Shown: positions 1 through 12,582 of the stretch, piece after piece
How the letters are laid out: each line of letters starts with the position of its first letter
Position numbering within the stretch: the stretch's first letter is position 1
Assembly (NCBI GenBank): GCA_000320545.1
Contig: ADNK01000562.1
Location: forward strand, 1 to 64,000
Direction: 5' to 3'
DNA length: 64,000 nucleotides
Source: Bigelowiella natans CCMP2755
Lineage: Eukaryota > Cercozoa > Chlorarachniophyceae
Translations under genes and position numbers: made by a program
Notes under the pieces: model-generated
Seen by the model: the letters and a program-made list of their open reading frames with translations, nothing else
Told to the model about the DNA's origin: nothing
Databases searched by the model: none

Positions 1-60
<60 letters not shown>
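1..60. repeat. (AC)n-(AT)n microsatellite at window edge
   Basis: About 26 bp of AC dinucleotides pass directly into about 34 bp of AT dinucleotides. The same AC-then-AT junction recurs at 1674-1736 and 22706-22760, so it is a recurrent compound microsatellite here. Confidence 0.95.
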
Positions 61-64
<4 letters not shown>

Positions 65-141
65 TTATATTTTGTAAAATATTATCATCTAAGATACATT
101 CCTATAGCATCTTGTATGAATATATCGTGTGTGCATTTCCA

Positions 142-194
142 CCCCCCTCCCTCCCTCCCTCCCTCCCTCCCTCTTCCTACATTCCCCTGACCCA

Positions 195-239
<45 letters not shown>

Positions 240-426
240 CTGGAGGGCATTCGAGAGCAAGTGCAAAAATAGCGCAAAAGCTTCTATCCGGTTAGCTGGC
301 CACAATATGCATAATTTGAGTTTTTGAGGAAATCATAGTATTTCTGGAGAGCGACAGAGTATATTTAAAGCTGTTGTGAGCGAGTGAATGGCTGCTCTCT
401 CCTCTTTACGCATGCCAAGAGAGAAG

Positions 427-458
<32 letters not shown>

Positions 459-524
459 TTTAATGTATAAAATATCTCCTATCCTCAACTTCATATGCTG
501 CTGCTACTGCTGCTGCTGCTGCTG
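142..524. repeat. cluster of simple repeats: (CCCT)n, (AT)n, (CTG)n
   Basis: CCCT repeats lie near 142-172, AT repeats near 197-238 and 427-454, and CTG repeats near 494-524. The stretch lies upstream of the candidate exon at 596. The open frames across it are made of repeat and I see no gene in it. Confidence 0.85.
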
Positions 525-595
525 TCATTTATCTTGAAAACCTTTAGTGCTGCAGCACGTTGCACACACAACTCTTTTGTTCCATCATCGTTAGG

Positions 596-1473
<878 letters not shown>

Positions 1474-1670
1474 GCTGACATCAGATTTGATGATCCACAT
1501 CAACGGTGGCATCAGTTTGCATAAGCAGCGATCGTCACAACTAGAATTCTAATTACCCTACCTAAAACTCAAAATTTAGATCGAGATGTGCATGCTTCAT
1601 CCATGTACATACAAAGAGTGAAATCAAAGAGCTGGCAGCATCGCTCTTGAATTATTGTGTATATGTAACT

Positions 1671-1673
<3 letters not shown>

Positions 1674-1736
<63 letters not shown>
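1674..1736. repeat. (AC)n-(AT)n compound microsatellite
   Basis: AC repeats run directly into AT repeats. This tract sits immediately before the first copy of the direct repeat at 1733-1842. Confidence 0.95.
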
Positions 1737-1740
<4 letters not shown>

Positions 1741-1842
1741 CGGATGTAATGAAATGTTTAAATTTTTTCAATGGTCATCCTAATGTAGCTGTGTAATGCA
1801 GCGGCTACAGCGCTTAAATTGTGTCTGTTTGTTTCCTTGGTC
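1733..1842 (+). repeat. direct repeat copy 1 (AT tract + GAGACGGATGTAATGA...)
   Basis: Begins ATGAGACGGATGTAATGA right after an AT tract and runs on through CAATGGT, ATGTAGCTGTG, CGGCTACAGCGCTT and GTGTCTGT. A diverged second copy in the same orientation lies at 2465-2575, again right after an AT tract. The copies differ by several substitutions and small indels. I do not recognise the family. Confidence 0.8.
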
Positions 1843-2428
1843 CCATGTTGCATGCATGAAAATGCATCATGATTTGGTCTAGCATGTCGTGCTTTGCGCG
1901 CAGCTTTGCGGGTTGCTTTTTCTGCGGTTGTGAGACGCGTAGTCTCATCGTTGCGATCCATGATGGCCGTCAGTTGTTTGTTGATTCTGAGTCTCTGTGG
2001 TCCGTATTTTCTGCATTGCAGAATGTGGTCCATGCTAGCATGTCTTGCAATGTGTTGCATGTGTCGCACATTGCTTCCAATTTTGTGCGTTGTCCTCTGG
2101 ACAGCAAAAAAGTTCCAAGGTTGCCAACACCACAGATGGCGCGCATCCATGATGTGGCAATGCTTGGCAGCTTCAATGTGATTCCTGTTGTGCGAGAGCC
2201 AGGCATGAAACCAAGTTTCTTCAAATGCATGGCCTTTGTTCCCTCTTGGCACCAGTTTGTTTTGAAGTTGGATGTAGCGATCCGCATGCTCGTTTTGTTG
2301 TGTGCGTTCAATTTATTTTTTAGTGTCTTGCTTGTAGCACGTGTTGCAGTAGGGTGTTCCGCTCGAAGCAATTTGGTCGTGATCAAACTGAGTCGGCGGT
2401 ACAAGGACACTCTGTTCCACGACCTAGT

Positions 2429-2464
<36 letters not shown>
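1843..2464. other. spacer between direct repeats, no supported gene
   Basis: Rich in TGTTGC/GCATG words and open in several frames on both strands, including about 200 codons on +. No frame has a recognisable domain and the overlapping open frames look like a by-product of composition. It could be the inside of a decayed mobile element bounded by the direct repeats, but no transposase or reverse transcriptase motif is visible. Confidence 0.4.
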
Positions 2465-2467
<3 letters not shown>

Positions 2468-2575
2468 GAGACGGATGTAATGAATTGATTACATCTTTTC
2501 AATGGTGATCTTAATGTAGCTGTGCAATGCATGCAACGGCTACAGCGCTTGTGTTGTGTCTGTCTGTTCATTCCA
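2465..2575 (+). repeat. direct repeat copy 2
   Basis: Starts ATGAGACGGATGTAATGA after an AT tract (about 2430-2463). It matches copy 1 at 1733-1842 through the ATGTAGCTGTG and CGGCTACAGCGCTT blocks. Confidence 0.8.
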
Positions 2576-3849
2576 TGCATGCTAGCATGGTCACTTGTTT
2601 CATGAATGTGAAATCATCTTCTCTGTTGCATACATGTACGTACATGCTAGCATGTATACATGCCAATGTACATGTAAATATTTTTTCACATGCACATTGA
2701 TACGCACGTATTTCATGTGCATGCCCATCTATGTCTAGTATGTGTGCGCGCGCACATGCCATGCGTGCATACATGAATGATGTGCAACAACTCCATGGCG
2801 ACAACTTTAGACCACATTCATCACTAGCATCTCTGAGATGCTCATTAGATGCTGGCAGGCAACAGAGCATGTCTTCATTAACTTTTGTTTGTTGCTATGC
2901 GTTGATGACTTGCTTCGCCGCCAGCATGAGCTGTCAACATGCGAGCTAGATGTGATATGGAGAATGCACCTTACCATGCAGTAGAGAGAGACCGATGCCG
3001 GTACATTCATGAAATATTTCAGACGAGGCTTAGCTATAGATAAAACGACAATTGTGCGTTTCTACTCATTGTCCATCTGGGTTATTGTGGTTCCTACGCA
3101 CACAAAAACATTCGATCAACACATGAATTCATGCAGAAATCCACATACGTGAACAATGGAAGGTGCTTCATGCAATCGTCTCAGATATGAGGGGCTTCGT
3201 GTCATGAAGACGAAGAAGTTTTTATTTCATATTTCACAGACACCGACATTTTGCATCAGGCTTTGCCAGAACTTGGATCGGTGAAATCTGTGGAATAATT
3301 CACATGAACATTGTTAGAGAAATGATTTATTTTCTCCCAACCAGGTTGTTTACATCATCTGGCGGCTGCTTTGACTCTATATTCGGATTTTTAAGTCCCC
3401 GTTGTGCATCTTTAACCGCGAAAGTATCCTTCCATTTACATTGGCAGTTTTTGGCAGATAACGATTCATGAACAAGGCATTCGACATGAGAAAACACATA
3501 TCTCACAACCTGATGTAAGTTCTCAAAGCTCCTCTTCTGCAGTTGGCCGTTTCGCCTAGCCTTTTTCCCTATTACAAAGATTGATATTCATGAGGTGCCA
3601 ACTCGTCTGCTAGCACCAGCCTCCACTACAGTATTGACCACCTGTTTGCTGCTGATAATTCTCGAATGAATGATGATCGGCTACTGTGTATACATGCGGG
3701 TAAAGCCATCTCATTATCTGCACAGGGGGCACGGGCGGCGGCCATGGCAACCATCCTGGTGGGGGTCTTGGAAGATGTACTGGCCACCTAAAATGATGCA
3801 TCCTCAAGACTTCTTCTTCTTCTTCATGCTACTGTGTTTCCTCTCTGTA
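2576..3849. other. intergenic; palindrome-rich to about 2960, then plain
   Basis: 2576-2960 is dense in GCATGC, CATGCTAGCATG and TGCACATG words. From about 2960 to 3849 the sequence is ordinary and AT-rich. I see no gene with support on either strand. Confidence 0.5.
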
Positions 3850-4446
3850 TTATGACCATGGTGGAACGTAATAGCGGTATGCCTGTATGAGTAATTGTGC
3901 CTTCGCGGCTTGCTCCTCCAGAGTCTTTGCGACTTTTCCTCCGATTGTGGAAGAAGTTGCTGATTTTTGGAATTGGAATTCTAGTTAGGAACAACAAGTA
4001 TGCTGACCATGATGAAAAGCTGGGGCTGAGCCGGCGGTATGGTTATTCTCATACACGAACATACGTTAGGGGCAATGTATACAAGCGAGTGATCAGACGA
4101 AAGTGGCCATAGGTCTAACTCAAATACCTCCGGCACTAAAGTCGAGATCGGAAGAGTTGTGGAACTCCTTGATGATCGCATCTTCCGGAAAGGATACTAG
4201 AGGCTGTGGAATATCCGGAGGAAAGATTGGACCCATCGTTATCACATTTAAATTACAATTATTCTCAGAATCTTGCCCTGGAGATCCTCCTCCTCCCCTC
4301 AAACTTGATGGCAGCGGCCTTCTGATCTGCCTCGGAACACTCACAAGCTCATAGAATGATCCAAGAAGGATCACACATCCGAAAACCTTCAGCAATATTG
4401 CTCCAGCATTCAAAGATAGAGAATGCTGACGTTTCACCAACATCAT
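3850..4446 (-). CDS. small predicted single-pass membrane or secreted protein
   Basis: Starts at ATG 4446 and reads about 107 codons. A hydrophobic segment near residues 19-36 (KVFGCVILLGSFYELVSV) follows a short basic N-terminus, as in a signal anchor. A donor GGAG|GTATTT at about 4126 and an acceptor AAATCAG ending at 3960 allow splicing in frame to a second exon that encodes TSSTIGGKVAKTLEEQAAKA and stops at 3850-3852. The total is about 143 residues. The intron is about 167 bp and has no microsatellite. I do not recognise the family. The splice is my model and could be wrong. Confidence 0.35.
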
Positions 4447-4759
4447 GTGGGCAAGTGTGTCCGCGCTGATCCTATGCTAGGAGCGGACCCGCATCATGTT
4501 CATCGGCTCGCTACATCCGTGATCGGAACACTCGGGAGAATTGAGGATTAAATGCTAGGATGTTTTCGGTGCAAATCATTTCATGGTGTGCGAGACCCTC
4601 CTGAGATTTTAGAGTTTCACGGAAAATTATTCATGATGATGAGTTACGAAATTTTAAGCTTAAAATATTTCCTTTTTTTGATGATGAAAAACAGCAAAAA
4701 AATTCAAAGCCCCACCTTCTTGTCGTTCTCACCGAGGGTGTCTGCTAGTCTGGTTGGGT
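4447..4759. promoter_or_regulatory. upstream spacer of the 4446 gene
   Basis: About 310 bp of AT-rich sequence without microsatellites or recognised motifs. By position it holds the 5' flank of the minus-strand gene starting at 4446. No specific element was identified. Confidence 0.25.
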
Positions 4760-5935
4760 GTTTCCTCCAAGGCGTCCATCGCACATTGGAGCGGTGAATG
4801 AGGCACCTAACCTGTGCGTAGTTCATGCTAGTCATTTGCGCACATTGGATGTTGGTGACATTGAAAGTCATCATGTTGTGTTGCAGCGACAGGTCAATGA
4901 TGTGAGCAACACTGTGTCAACATGCGGGCAGTTTGTGTTGGAATTTTTTGGCGTCACTGTTCATCGTGATGGATTGCGAAGAACAACAATGACTTTTGGG
5001 ATGTGTTTTGGTGCATGCTAGCATGCTGGCATGGCAAACTCTGTGTTGCCACCAAGCCAGATCATCTCCAGCACCAGAGCAGGCTAGCAGGCAACACGCT
5101 CACAGCCACGCCATTCTGGCATTGATGGAGAGCTCCAACCGGGGTCATTTTGACATCGTGAGCATGATCGAGCAAAAGTGCATCACAATCGAGAACAGAA
5201 TCTGTGCGTTCACCAGAGACATGCCACACTTGCAAGCATTGAAAAAACAATTGAACGAGCGTTGCTGCGTTGGGTGGACGACCTCCCACTCCAGCTAGCT
5301 AGCACGGGAAAAGAAGGTAGCAGACCATGCCAGCACAGCCATCCCGAAAAAGGAAATTTTGAAAACTGAAACAAGTTCAATCGTCATTGCAAGATCAAGC
5401 TAGCAAGTGGAATTCATGCATTGCTAGATTGCTAGATTGGATGGCACGCGCGCATGCTCACAAAGCTAGAAAGACAAAGTGAAACGCACGTGTGCACACA
5501 ATTGTGGACACGTCGCAGCACACAGCACCAGAGAGAGAGAGCATCTGCACATTCTGACATTCAGCATTGCTAGATTGCTGGATTGGCACACAGCTCTAGA
5601 GCTGCGCACCAGCTAGCCAGCTAGCCAGTCTAGCAGTGCACACAACGCTAGAACGTGCATTCAGATCACGCACATCGCACACATCTAGACATGCCAGCAT
5701 GCAAGCTTGCATGCTAGCATGGCCTACTAGCTAGCTAGCCTAGTAGCACAAGCTAGACCACACACCGCTACCTCGTCTGCAGTCGCATTCACTCACAATT
5801 TACAGCCTGGTGCACGTATTGCGACGTGCAATGCATTACTAGATTACACAATGGACCGCGTATTGTGATGCATGTGTTTGAATCGTACACATTGCTCGCA
5901 TGTAACTGATGAATAAATTGCTGTTCCATTTTTTT
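4760..5935. repeat. CTAG/GCATGC palindrome-rich block in GH78 3' flank
   Basis: Contains very frequent CTAG, GCTAGC, TCTAGA and GCATGC. Six CTAG words fall within 5701-5760 alone. The motif TTGCTAGATTG occurs at 5421-5431 and 5567-5577. There is no dinucleotide microsatellite apart from a short GA run at 5531-5541. It lies in the 3' flank of the GH78 gene. Similar blocks occur at 15.3-15.8, 18.8-19.45, 34.7-35.1, 44.9-45.7 and 58.45-59.05 kb. Open frames here look like products of composition. Confidence 0.7.
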
Positions 5936-6042
5936 CGATTAGTGATATGGATATCGTTAATCAAATGAAGCATGCGCGTTCTACAAGATTCACTGATATC
6001 AATAGAAACTATTCTTCATCCGCCGTCGTTTAGTCTCACCGC

Positions 6043-8276
6043 TCATTCATCTCTGTTTACTGCAGCCTGCAGGACTTGAAAGTTGAATTTACCGGAAGAT
6101 ATTAGGAACATAAGGCTGTTTGACTGCAGGTCATATGCGAGTCGGTGCAAGCCCGTTACGGGTTTGTGGGAAATCTCGACTGTCTGCCTAGTGAGGCTTC
6201 CCTGGAAGATCTCTTTCCCATTCTCTTCAATCATTACATAGACTCCATTACGAGTTAATAGGTTGCCAAGGCTACCAACGATGGGCACCGTGACATTGCT
6301 ATAGATCCCAGCAGACAGTGTCGCTTTAAAGGTCGTCCTTGAGAAGGAGGTGGTGAAAAACCTTTGTTGGCTTTCTGTTCCCATTCCTGCTCCGCCTCCT
6401 GCTCCTCCCTCGATTTCCCAGCAGAATTCAAATGGTCCTCTCTTTGTCTTCGTCTTGGAGCACACTGAGGAGATGTTTCTGCTAACACCGCCAACGAGCA
6501 GACGCAGAGGAGTCCTCTGTGAGTAACCGAGGCCTGGTTGTTGATTCCCTACTACGCCTGCTAGCTCGAATAGGAACGTTGCGATTGTGGAGTACCTGTC
6601 CAAGAAGCAACACCATCATCATCACCATCACTGCGTTGCTTTCACCAGCATACAGCTTGAGCAGCAACATACGTGCACACAAACAAATACCAACCACCAC
6701 CAACACCACTACCAGAAGATATACTACTACTACTACTACTACTACTACTACATGTGGTGATTCCTTGAGTCCATGGAACCTCCTTGGTGAATTCCATCCC
6801 AGAGCTCCCATAGATTCGTCGTTGCTGGCTCGACATCATTAGTGAGCATGTAGCCGAGAGAGGGGTCAGCCATATTCATAAGAAGGTCGAATGCTGCCCC
6901 TGCATTCTTGGTTTTGACGAGGCTCTGGAGGATGTACTTGAAGCCGAACATTCCTACAGTCCATCCCCCCCCATCATCCTCCAACCGCTTAGCAAGCGTC
7001 GTACCAACACGCATAGTCTCATTGCTATCTAGGAGATTTAGTCGTAGCGCCAAACTTAACTCCGTTTGTCCCCCACGGCCGAACGTACTAGACGATTCGT
7101 CGTAGAATACATCCAGGAACTCCCGGCTGACGTATGAGGCGTTTGTACGATAGAGAATAGAGCGGTCAATGTCGCCAGCGGCCTGGGCCATTTCCGCGGC
7201 CTGTTGCAAGGTCAAGATCCAGTTGAATGCGGAGATGTAGCTTTTTGAAATGGAAGTCGATCACATAGTCAAACAGACAGAATGGGGGGGGGGGGAATCA
7301 GATGGATTAGCATTGGAAGTGACAACTGATTTGTACCGGGATCTCACTTCAATTACATGTATATCAGTGATTAAGTAATGTTATCATCATCATCATCATC
7401 ACCACCATCATAATTATTATCGTCGGAATATTTCCATGATCCCGGCAAAGTATCGTATTTATTTCTTCTTCTTCTTCTTCTTCTTCTTCTTCTTTTTATT
7501 CTTCTTGTTCTTTCTTAGCTACGTTGCACTGGGACGTTGATGCACGTCTGCTGGCACCCATTCGCCGTAAGTGCCCCACGCTATCTGCCAAAATGTGTGC
7601 GTGTGTACCAAGATAACGAATACAACAACAATAACAACAACAGCTGCTAGTCACTACCCCGCTCTTTTCCATCCCTTCAAATCCACCTCGACGTTCATAC
7701 TGACGATACATATTCTCCAAGTAGAGCTCAACGCCACCACAGTGCTTCTCGTAGGGACGGATGTCACCGGATATGTGGTAGCGCGAGTAGATGATGAAGA
7801 TGAAAGCAGAGCTCCAGCTTGGATCGGCGGGCTTATTTCCATAACGGTAGAACGGCACGACGTCTGGAATGCTGCCATTCGTGGACATATCATCCTCGAT
7901 CAGCTCCAAAAATGCGTTGTGAAAAGCAGCAACATCGAATGCCTGCAGTGACAGTCGTTAGTAGGAGTTGTAATCGCAGTTGTTACTGTGAAGAGGAGGA
8001 CAAAAGAAGCAAAAGAAGTGTCAAATGCACAAAGTCACGGTTGTTTCTACAGCTGCACATAACAATGAGGAGTAATAGAAATCGAGTCGCAAGTTGGTAG
8101 ACAGCACCAATGCAGAAATATCTGCGCTACTGCCCGCGTCCCCCATCCATCCAAGGCGTTCGTCTCTTTGTGGGCAGTCGGTTGGTATGGACATGAGATT
8201 GGAGGATAGAGACCCGAGGGCCATCTCCCAAAATGAGTTCACTACAGGATTTGAGCTCCTATTTACATATATTGTA

Positions 8277-8318
<42 letters not shown>

Positions 8319-8405
8319 TAAAATCAAATTTCGAAGTATAGATTATATTAACTCGTTTCAAGCGAATCCCCTCATTTTGCCAAAACACATATCACACACA
8401 CACAA

Positions 8406-8441
<36 letters not shown>

Positions 8442-8883
8442 TATGCCTTTTCCTGCCGCCTCCACACCCACCTACCTAATATCCCCATGCTGATCCATAT
8501 CAGTGCGGAAGTGGACCATTTGAATGCGAGGGAAGTTTTTGCAGCGAAGCGCGTACGTTGGTAAGCCAAAAACGTTGTTATCATCATCATCATCATCACC
8601 GTCCACACCGTTGGCGGTGGGATTGCCACAGGGCCAGTGAAAGATCTCGATGTGCCTAAAACCATGGTAGGTAAAAGCAGGCTGCCAGAACTGCCCAGCC
8701 TCATCTGATGCGCCACTGAAGATGTACGAATCGGTGGCTCGAGCACTCCGCAGGTTATCATAGTAGAGGAATTGCCCGTTTTCGCCGAAATATCCATATC
8801 TTTAGGATTTGGGAGGGAGAGGGGGGGAGGTAAAGAAAGGTGGAATGCGAACAGCGAGATAAGCACACCGACTGGAATCAGTG

Positions 8884-8918
<35 letters not shown>

Positions 8919-9100
8919 TGGATAGGACAGGGCAGAACAAAAAGTGTTTGATTATTAATAACTATACTACGGCAACTTGACTAAAGAAATGTCTCGATTC
9001 CTTCGCCAGGGAATCGACCAACAGATCTAGAGATCATTTTATGAAAATAAGCCAAGCCGTCTCAAATAAATTGGAACCTTGTGCTAAGTGCTATGCCCCG

Positions 9101-9132
<32 letters not shown>

Positions 9133-11761
9133 TATATGTTATAGTTGTAGCACTAATGTTCTTGCAAAATTTGTGACTACTTACGGAGCATGCATCGTTG
9201 CTTCAGCATGACGGATAGTGATATTGCTACCCCTCTCCCCTTTTGGCAGCAACACCCTGCACACACCCGCTCTATTCTTCTCAAAATCGATCACAAAATG
9301 GCCATTCTTTCCATCCTCACTCATGCCCACTAGACCTAAAAAGGGGGGGGGGGGGGGGGGGGGTTGTTTCCCCAAAGAAACTTAATGAGCGACTACATAA
9401 TTAATATGAATAAAATAGGAGCGTAAGAGATTGAGAAGGGGAGGATCAAAAGTTGTCGTGCTCACACTCCCACACCGTGCAAAGCAGAGTTTCTTACATG
9501 TAACACATCATCGTAACTTCACCCATATAACATCGCTGTTATTATGAGACCGTACCATCATCATCATCATCATTATCATCATTGTCAATGTACTTATGAT
9601 TGCTACTATCCTTTCAACTCATTATTACGGATGGAAAGAGGCGCTACAGTTTCCTGTTGCCGAATGGGGGGGATGGGTTGCGCCACCATCACAGCCCGTC
9701 TCGCCCACGCCTCTCCCCCAATATTTGGTACGGCTGCCCACAGTGATGCATTGGTTGGAGAGTAGTGAGGAGAGAAACAGCCAGAAATCTTCTCGGCCTC
9801 AGGCGCATCATACGTTTCTCCATTGAAAATCGAGTCAAGGGTCACGGGGCCTGTTGGTTTTATGTAATTTTAATTAGGGGAGGAAGACGAATAAGGCGGA
9901 GGCAAAGGCAAAATGAGGTGAGCGGGAAGGCTGCTGAGAACAATATCAGCTACGACAGATATCGACAAATTAAAGCGCTCCCATCTATGCATAGATAGCG
10001 TATTTACTACCAGGGGTTCCTTGCCATACGGTGTCATTTTTTTGCTCCTTCATTTTCTTATTATCCTTGCCTGTTGTTTGTGCAACCGTGTGCCAGACCC
10101 CATCATCGTCTGTGCGCACCTTGACAATCATGCGTACAACTCTCGCGGTCCATGTTGGAGACTTTGAAAGGAGGCCTTTCATCTCGGTCCTTCCTGGGAG
10201 AATCTCCGTCGCGTTCGGATTTAGAACGAAACCAAGATCACCCGCTTCAAATTTTGGCGGGAAATTCGCCAGATCGCGCCAGCCTTGGCCTGCGCATTCA
10301 TTACAAAATGGAAACTCCATATTATATATATATATATATATATATATTATACATCATGATAATAAAGATGATGATGGTATATAAAGGATTGATACGCTTG
10401 TCACACACGTATATACGTGTATGTGTAAATGTATGTGTGTGCGTATGTGCGCGTGCATCTACCTACCTAGGGCAACTCCAAGGGCGTTGCGAGAAGAATT
10501 TAGCAGGGGCAGGATCGAGTAGGTTGCATAGTAGCACTTCTTGTCGTATCGAGTCCAACCCACGCCTGCTCAGTAATATTATTGTTCGTTCATCTTGAGA
10601 GGGGAAAATGAAAAAAAAATCAATGACTTGTATCACCTAAGCTCTCATTGACACTAACTCTCTCGCCATTGACGTAATACTGGCCCCAGCTGCCCGAGAC
10701 ATACAGACGCGCACTCGACGCTCTCTGCAGCAACATCGGGGATATATCAAATTCTGTCCGGAGCACCTTTAAGTCATCGCTGCCTGAGAATAAATTGAGT
10801 AAGTGAGATGCAAGTAAGGGGAGAATCCGCAGGGATTGTTGTTGAGATAAGTAAATTCACATTTTTGAACGATCTGATTACCAATCCAAGACGATTGGCC
10901 CCAGGCCTGAAAGTACGGAGGAAGATAGGAACAAACGGGTGAGTTGAGCCGACACAATAATAATTTGCCGCATTTTCTGTCACCTCCTTGCTATGTCCTA
11001 AGCCCATCTCAAAACAAGCCTTTTCAGATCGAGGTGCCACGTATCCATCGGAGCTGCCATGGAAAAATCAACCATTTTTGCATTATTTGGTTCATTTCAT
11101 TTCTGAGTTAGTTTTATGAGCTACGTTTCATATTCGACGGTAAAACAGTAGCGTGATCCAGGCTTCAGTGGATACCAATCATCTTGATACCGAAAACTAA
11201 CGTCCTCGCCCTCAATCTTCCATGACCGAAACGCTTCATTTGCTTCTGCTTCCCACATCATCACGCGCGAAGTAACTATTTGTGCGCCTCTGAATTGGAG
11301 AGGGGGTGGAGGGACCCACCAGCTGTATAATATAAGTAGGGAATCCAATTTAAACTCTACTTTATCACCAAAAGGGGGGGAGGAGATTAGCAGAACCTCA
11401 AGACAGGATTCAAATTGTCGATTGCCAAAACAAGTCCCACCTAAGCATTAAAGCGAGCGCACACGCATGCGCGCATACACCCAAACACGCACTTACGTAT
11501 TTATAAACCTTTTGGTTAGCCCCTTGCCGCAAGCCATATGAACGAATGACCAGGTGCGCACTTACATTCCCCGCTTGCGCAAATCTCTTCGGATTCAGTC
11601 CATCAACTCGAAGCCCCTCTGCGGCAGGTAGCGTGGTGTCTCTCTTTTTTTGCAAACAACAATATTTGGGTGATGAGAAAAAATATCTGATAATTTGTTT
11701 CTGCAAAAACCTGGAAGGCATGGGCTGCATGAGCCGTGAGAAGGAGGGGGAGGCAGAGCAT
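6043..11761 (-). CDS. secreted alpha-L-rhamnosidase-like glycoside hydrolase (GH78)
   Basis: GH78 enzymes remove terminal L-rhamnose from glycosides and polysaccharides. ATG 11761 gives the signal peptide MLCLPLLLTAHAAHAFQ, so the enzyme probably enters the secretory pathway. Exons then read in family order: GLRVDGLNPKRF (about 11.6 kb); WYPLKPGSRYCFTVEY (11.15 kb); SSARLYVSGSWGQYYVNG (10.7 kb); CYYATYSILPLLNSS and NALGVALG (10.5 kb); WRDLANFPP (10.27 kb); IFNGETYDAPEA (9.8 kb); VIDFEKNRAGVCRVLL and ITIRHAEA (9.2-9.3 kb); FTYHGFRHIEIF (8.65 kb). The catalytic-module signature IPTDCPQRDERLGWMGDA lies at 8.13-8.2 kb, with the acidic pair of DERLGW and GDA intact. TYGEWVPAD, a TTNLWELWDGI-type segment and the C-terminal beta-domain follow, ending at 6043. 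Introns carry GT, AT, CAT, CTT and poly-G tracts. The 5' exon is modelled. Enzyme class is sure; the exact substrate is not. Confidence 0.9.
9343..9363. repeat. 21-bp poly-G run in GH78 gene
   Basis: Uninterrupted G run on the + strand, C on the coding strand. It lies just upstream of an exon and could be part of the pyrimidine tract of its 3' splice site. A similar run of about 19 G lies at 36672-36690. Homopolymers this long are prone to sequencing error. Confidence 0.9.
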
Positions 11762-12096
11762 GGTGCTTTCCTTCTTTTCCAATTCCGAGGCAGACACAGA
11801 TTTCCGGTGAGATTCCTTGTCGCATATATGAAATACAGTCCCATTTGCTTTAGAACTTATGGGTACACCTCTTTAGCTGAAGCCGACCATGCTCTAAACA
11901 CCGGTTCAATTTGAAGCTTAGCTCAGGCAAATGATGATCTACGACAACACCCATATCGCTAGTCCAGCTCTGAACACGGTACACGTACCTACACCGACGA
12001 GAATACGAAATCGTATATGTCGCAGTAGTAAAATAGAGGGCAAATCAAACAGAACCAGAGTTCGGATTCATTGTTGCAGCGCACCCAGACCTAACA
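11762..12096. promoter_or_regulatory. divergent spacer GH78 / aspartyl aminopeptidase
   Basis: About 335 bp separate the two start codons. It must hold both 5' regions. It is free of microsatellites and of the CTAG-rich words seen in 3' flanks. I see no clear TATA box or other named element. Confidence 0.5.
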
Positions 12097-12515
12097 ATGT
12101 CATCGCCACCTGTATGCTCTGAATCCTCGATCAGTGACGAGTTCCTACATTTTGTCAACGGATGCCACTCGGAGTTCCATGCTGTGCAACAGACAATTAA
12201 GTTGCTTACGAAGGCTGGATTCGAAGAGATCTCTGAGCGCAATGATGTGGACTGGACCACCAAAATAAAGCCAATGGGGAAATATTTCTTCACGCGCAAT
12301 CAGTCGTGCATCATTGCCTTCGCTGTTGGAGGAAATTATAAAAACGGAAACGGGTTCGCAATCACTGGGGCTCATACCGACAGGTTGGTACAGCATCGCA
12401 CAAAAATGTTTGCCGACTGTTAACAAGTTTATACCACTATTGCAGCCCTGTGCTTAAGGTCAAACCAGTTTCCAAAGACCAAGGTTCGGGATTCATGCAG
12501 GTTTGATATAACACA

Positions 12516-12582
<67 letters not shown>

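Noticed and set aside
89-327. Small open frames across AT and CCCT repeats
   Set aside because: They encode Ile-Tyr and Ser-Leu-Pro runs, which are read-through of simple repeats.
1758-2480. Overlapping open frames on both strands (up to 203 codons) between the direct repeats
   Set aside because: No domain, several frames open at once, unusual base composition. No transposase, reverse transcriptase or integrase motif could be read.
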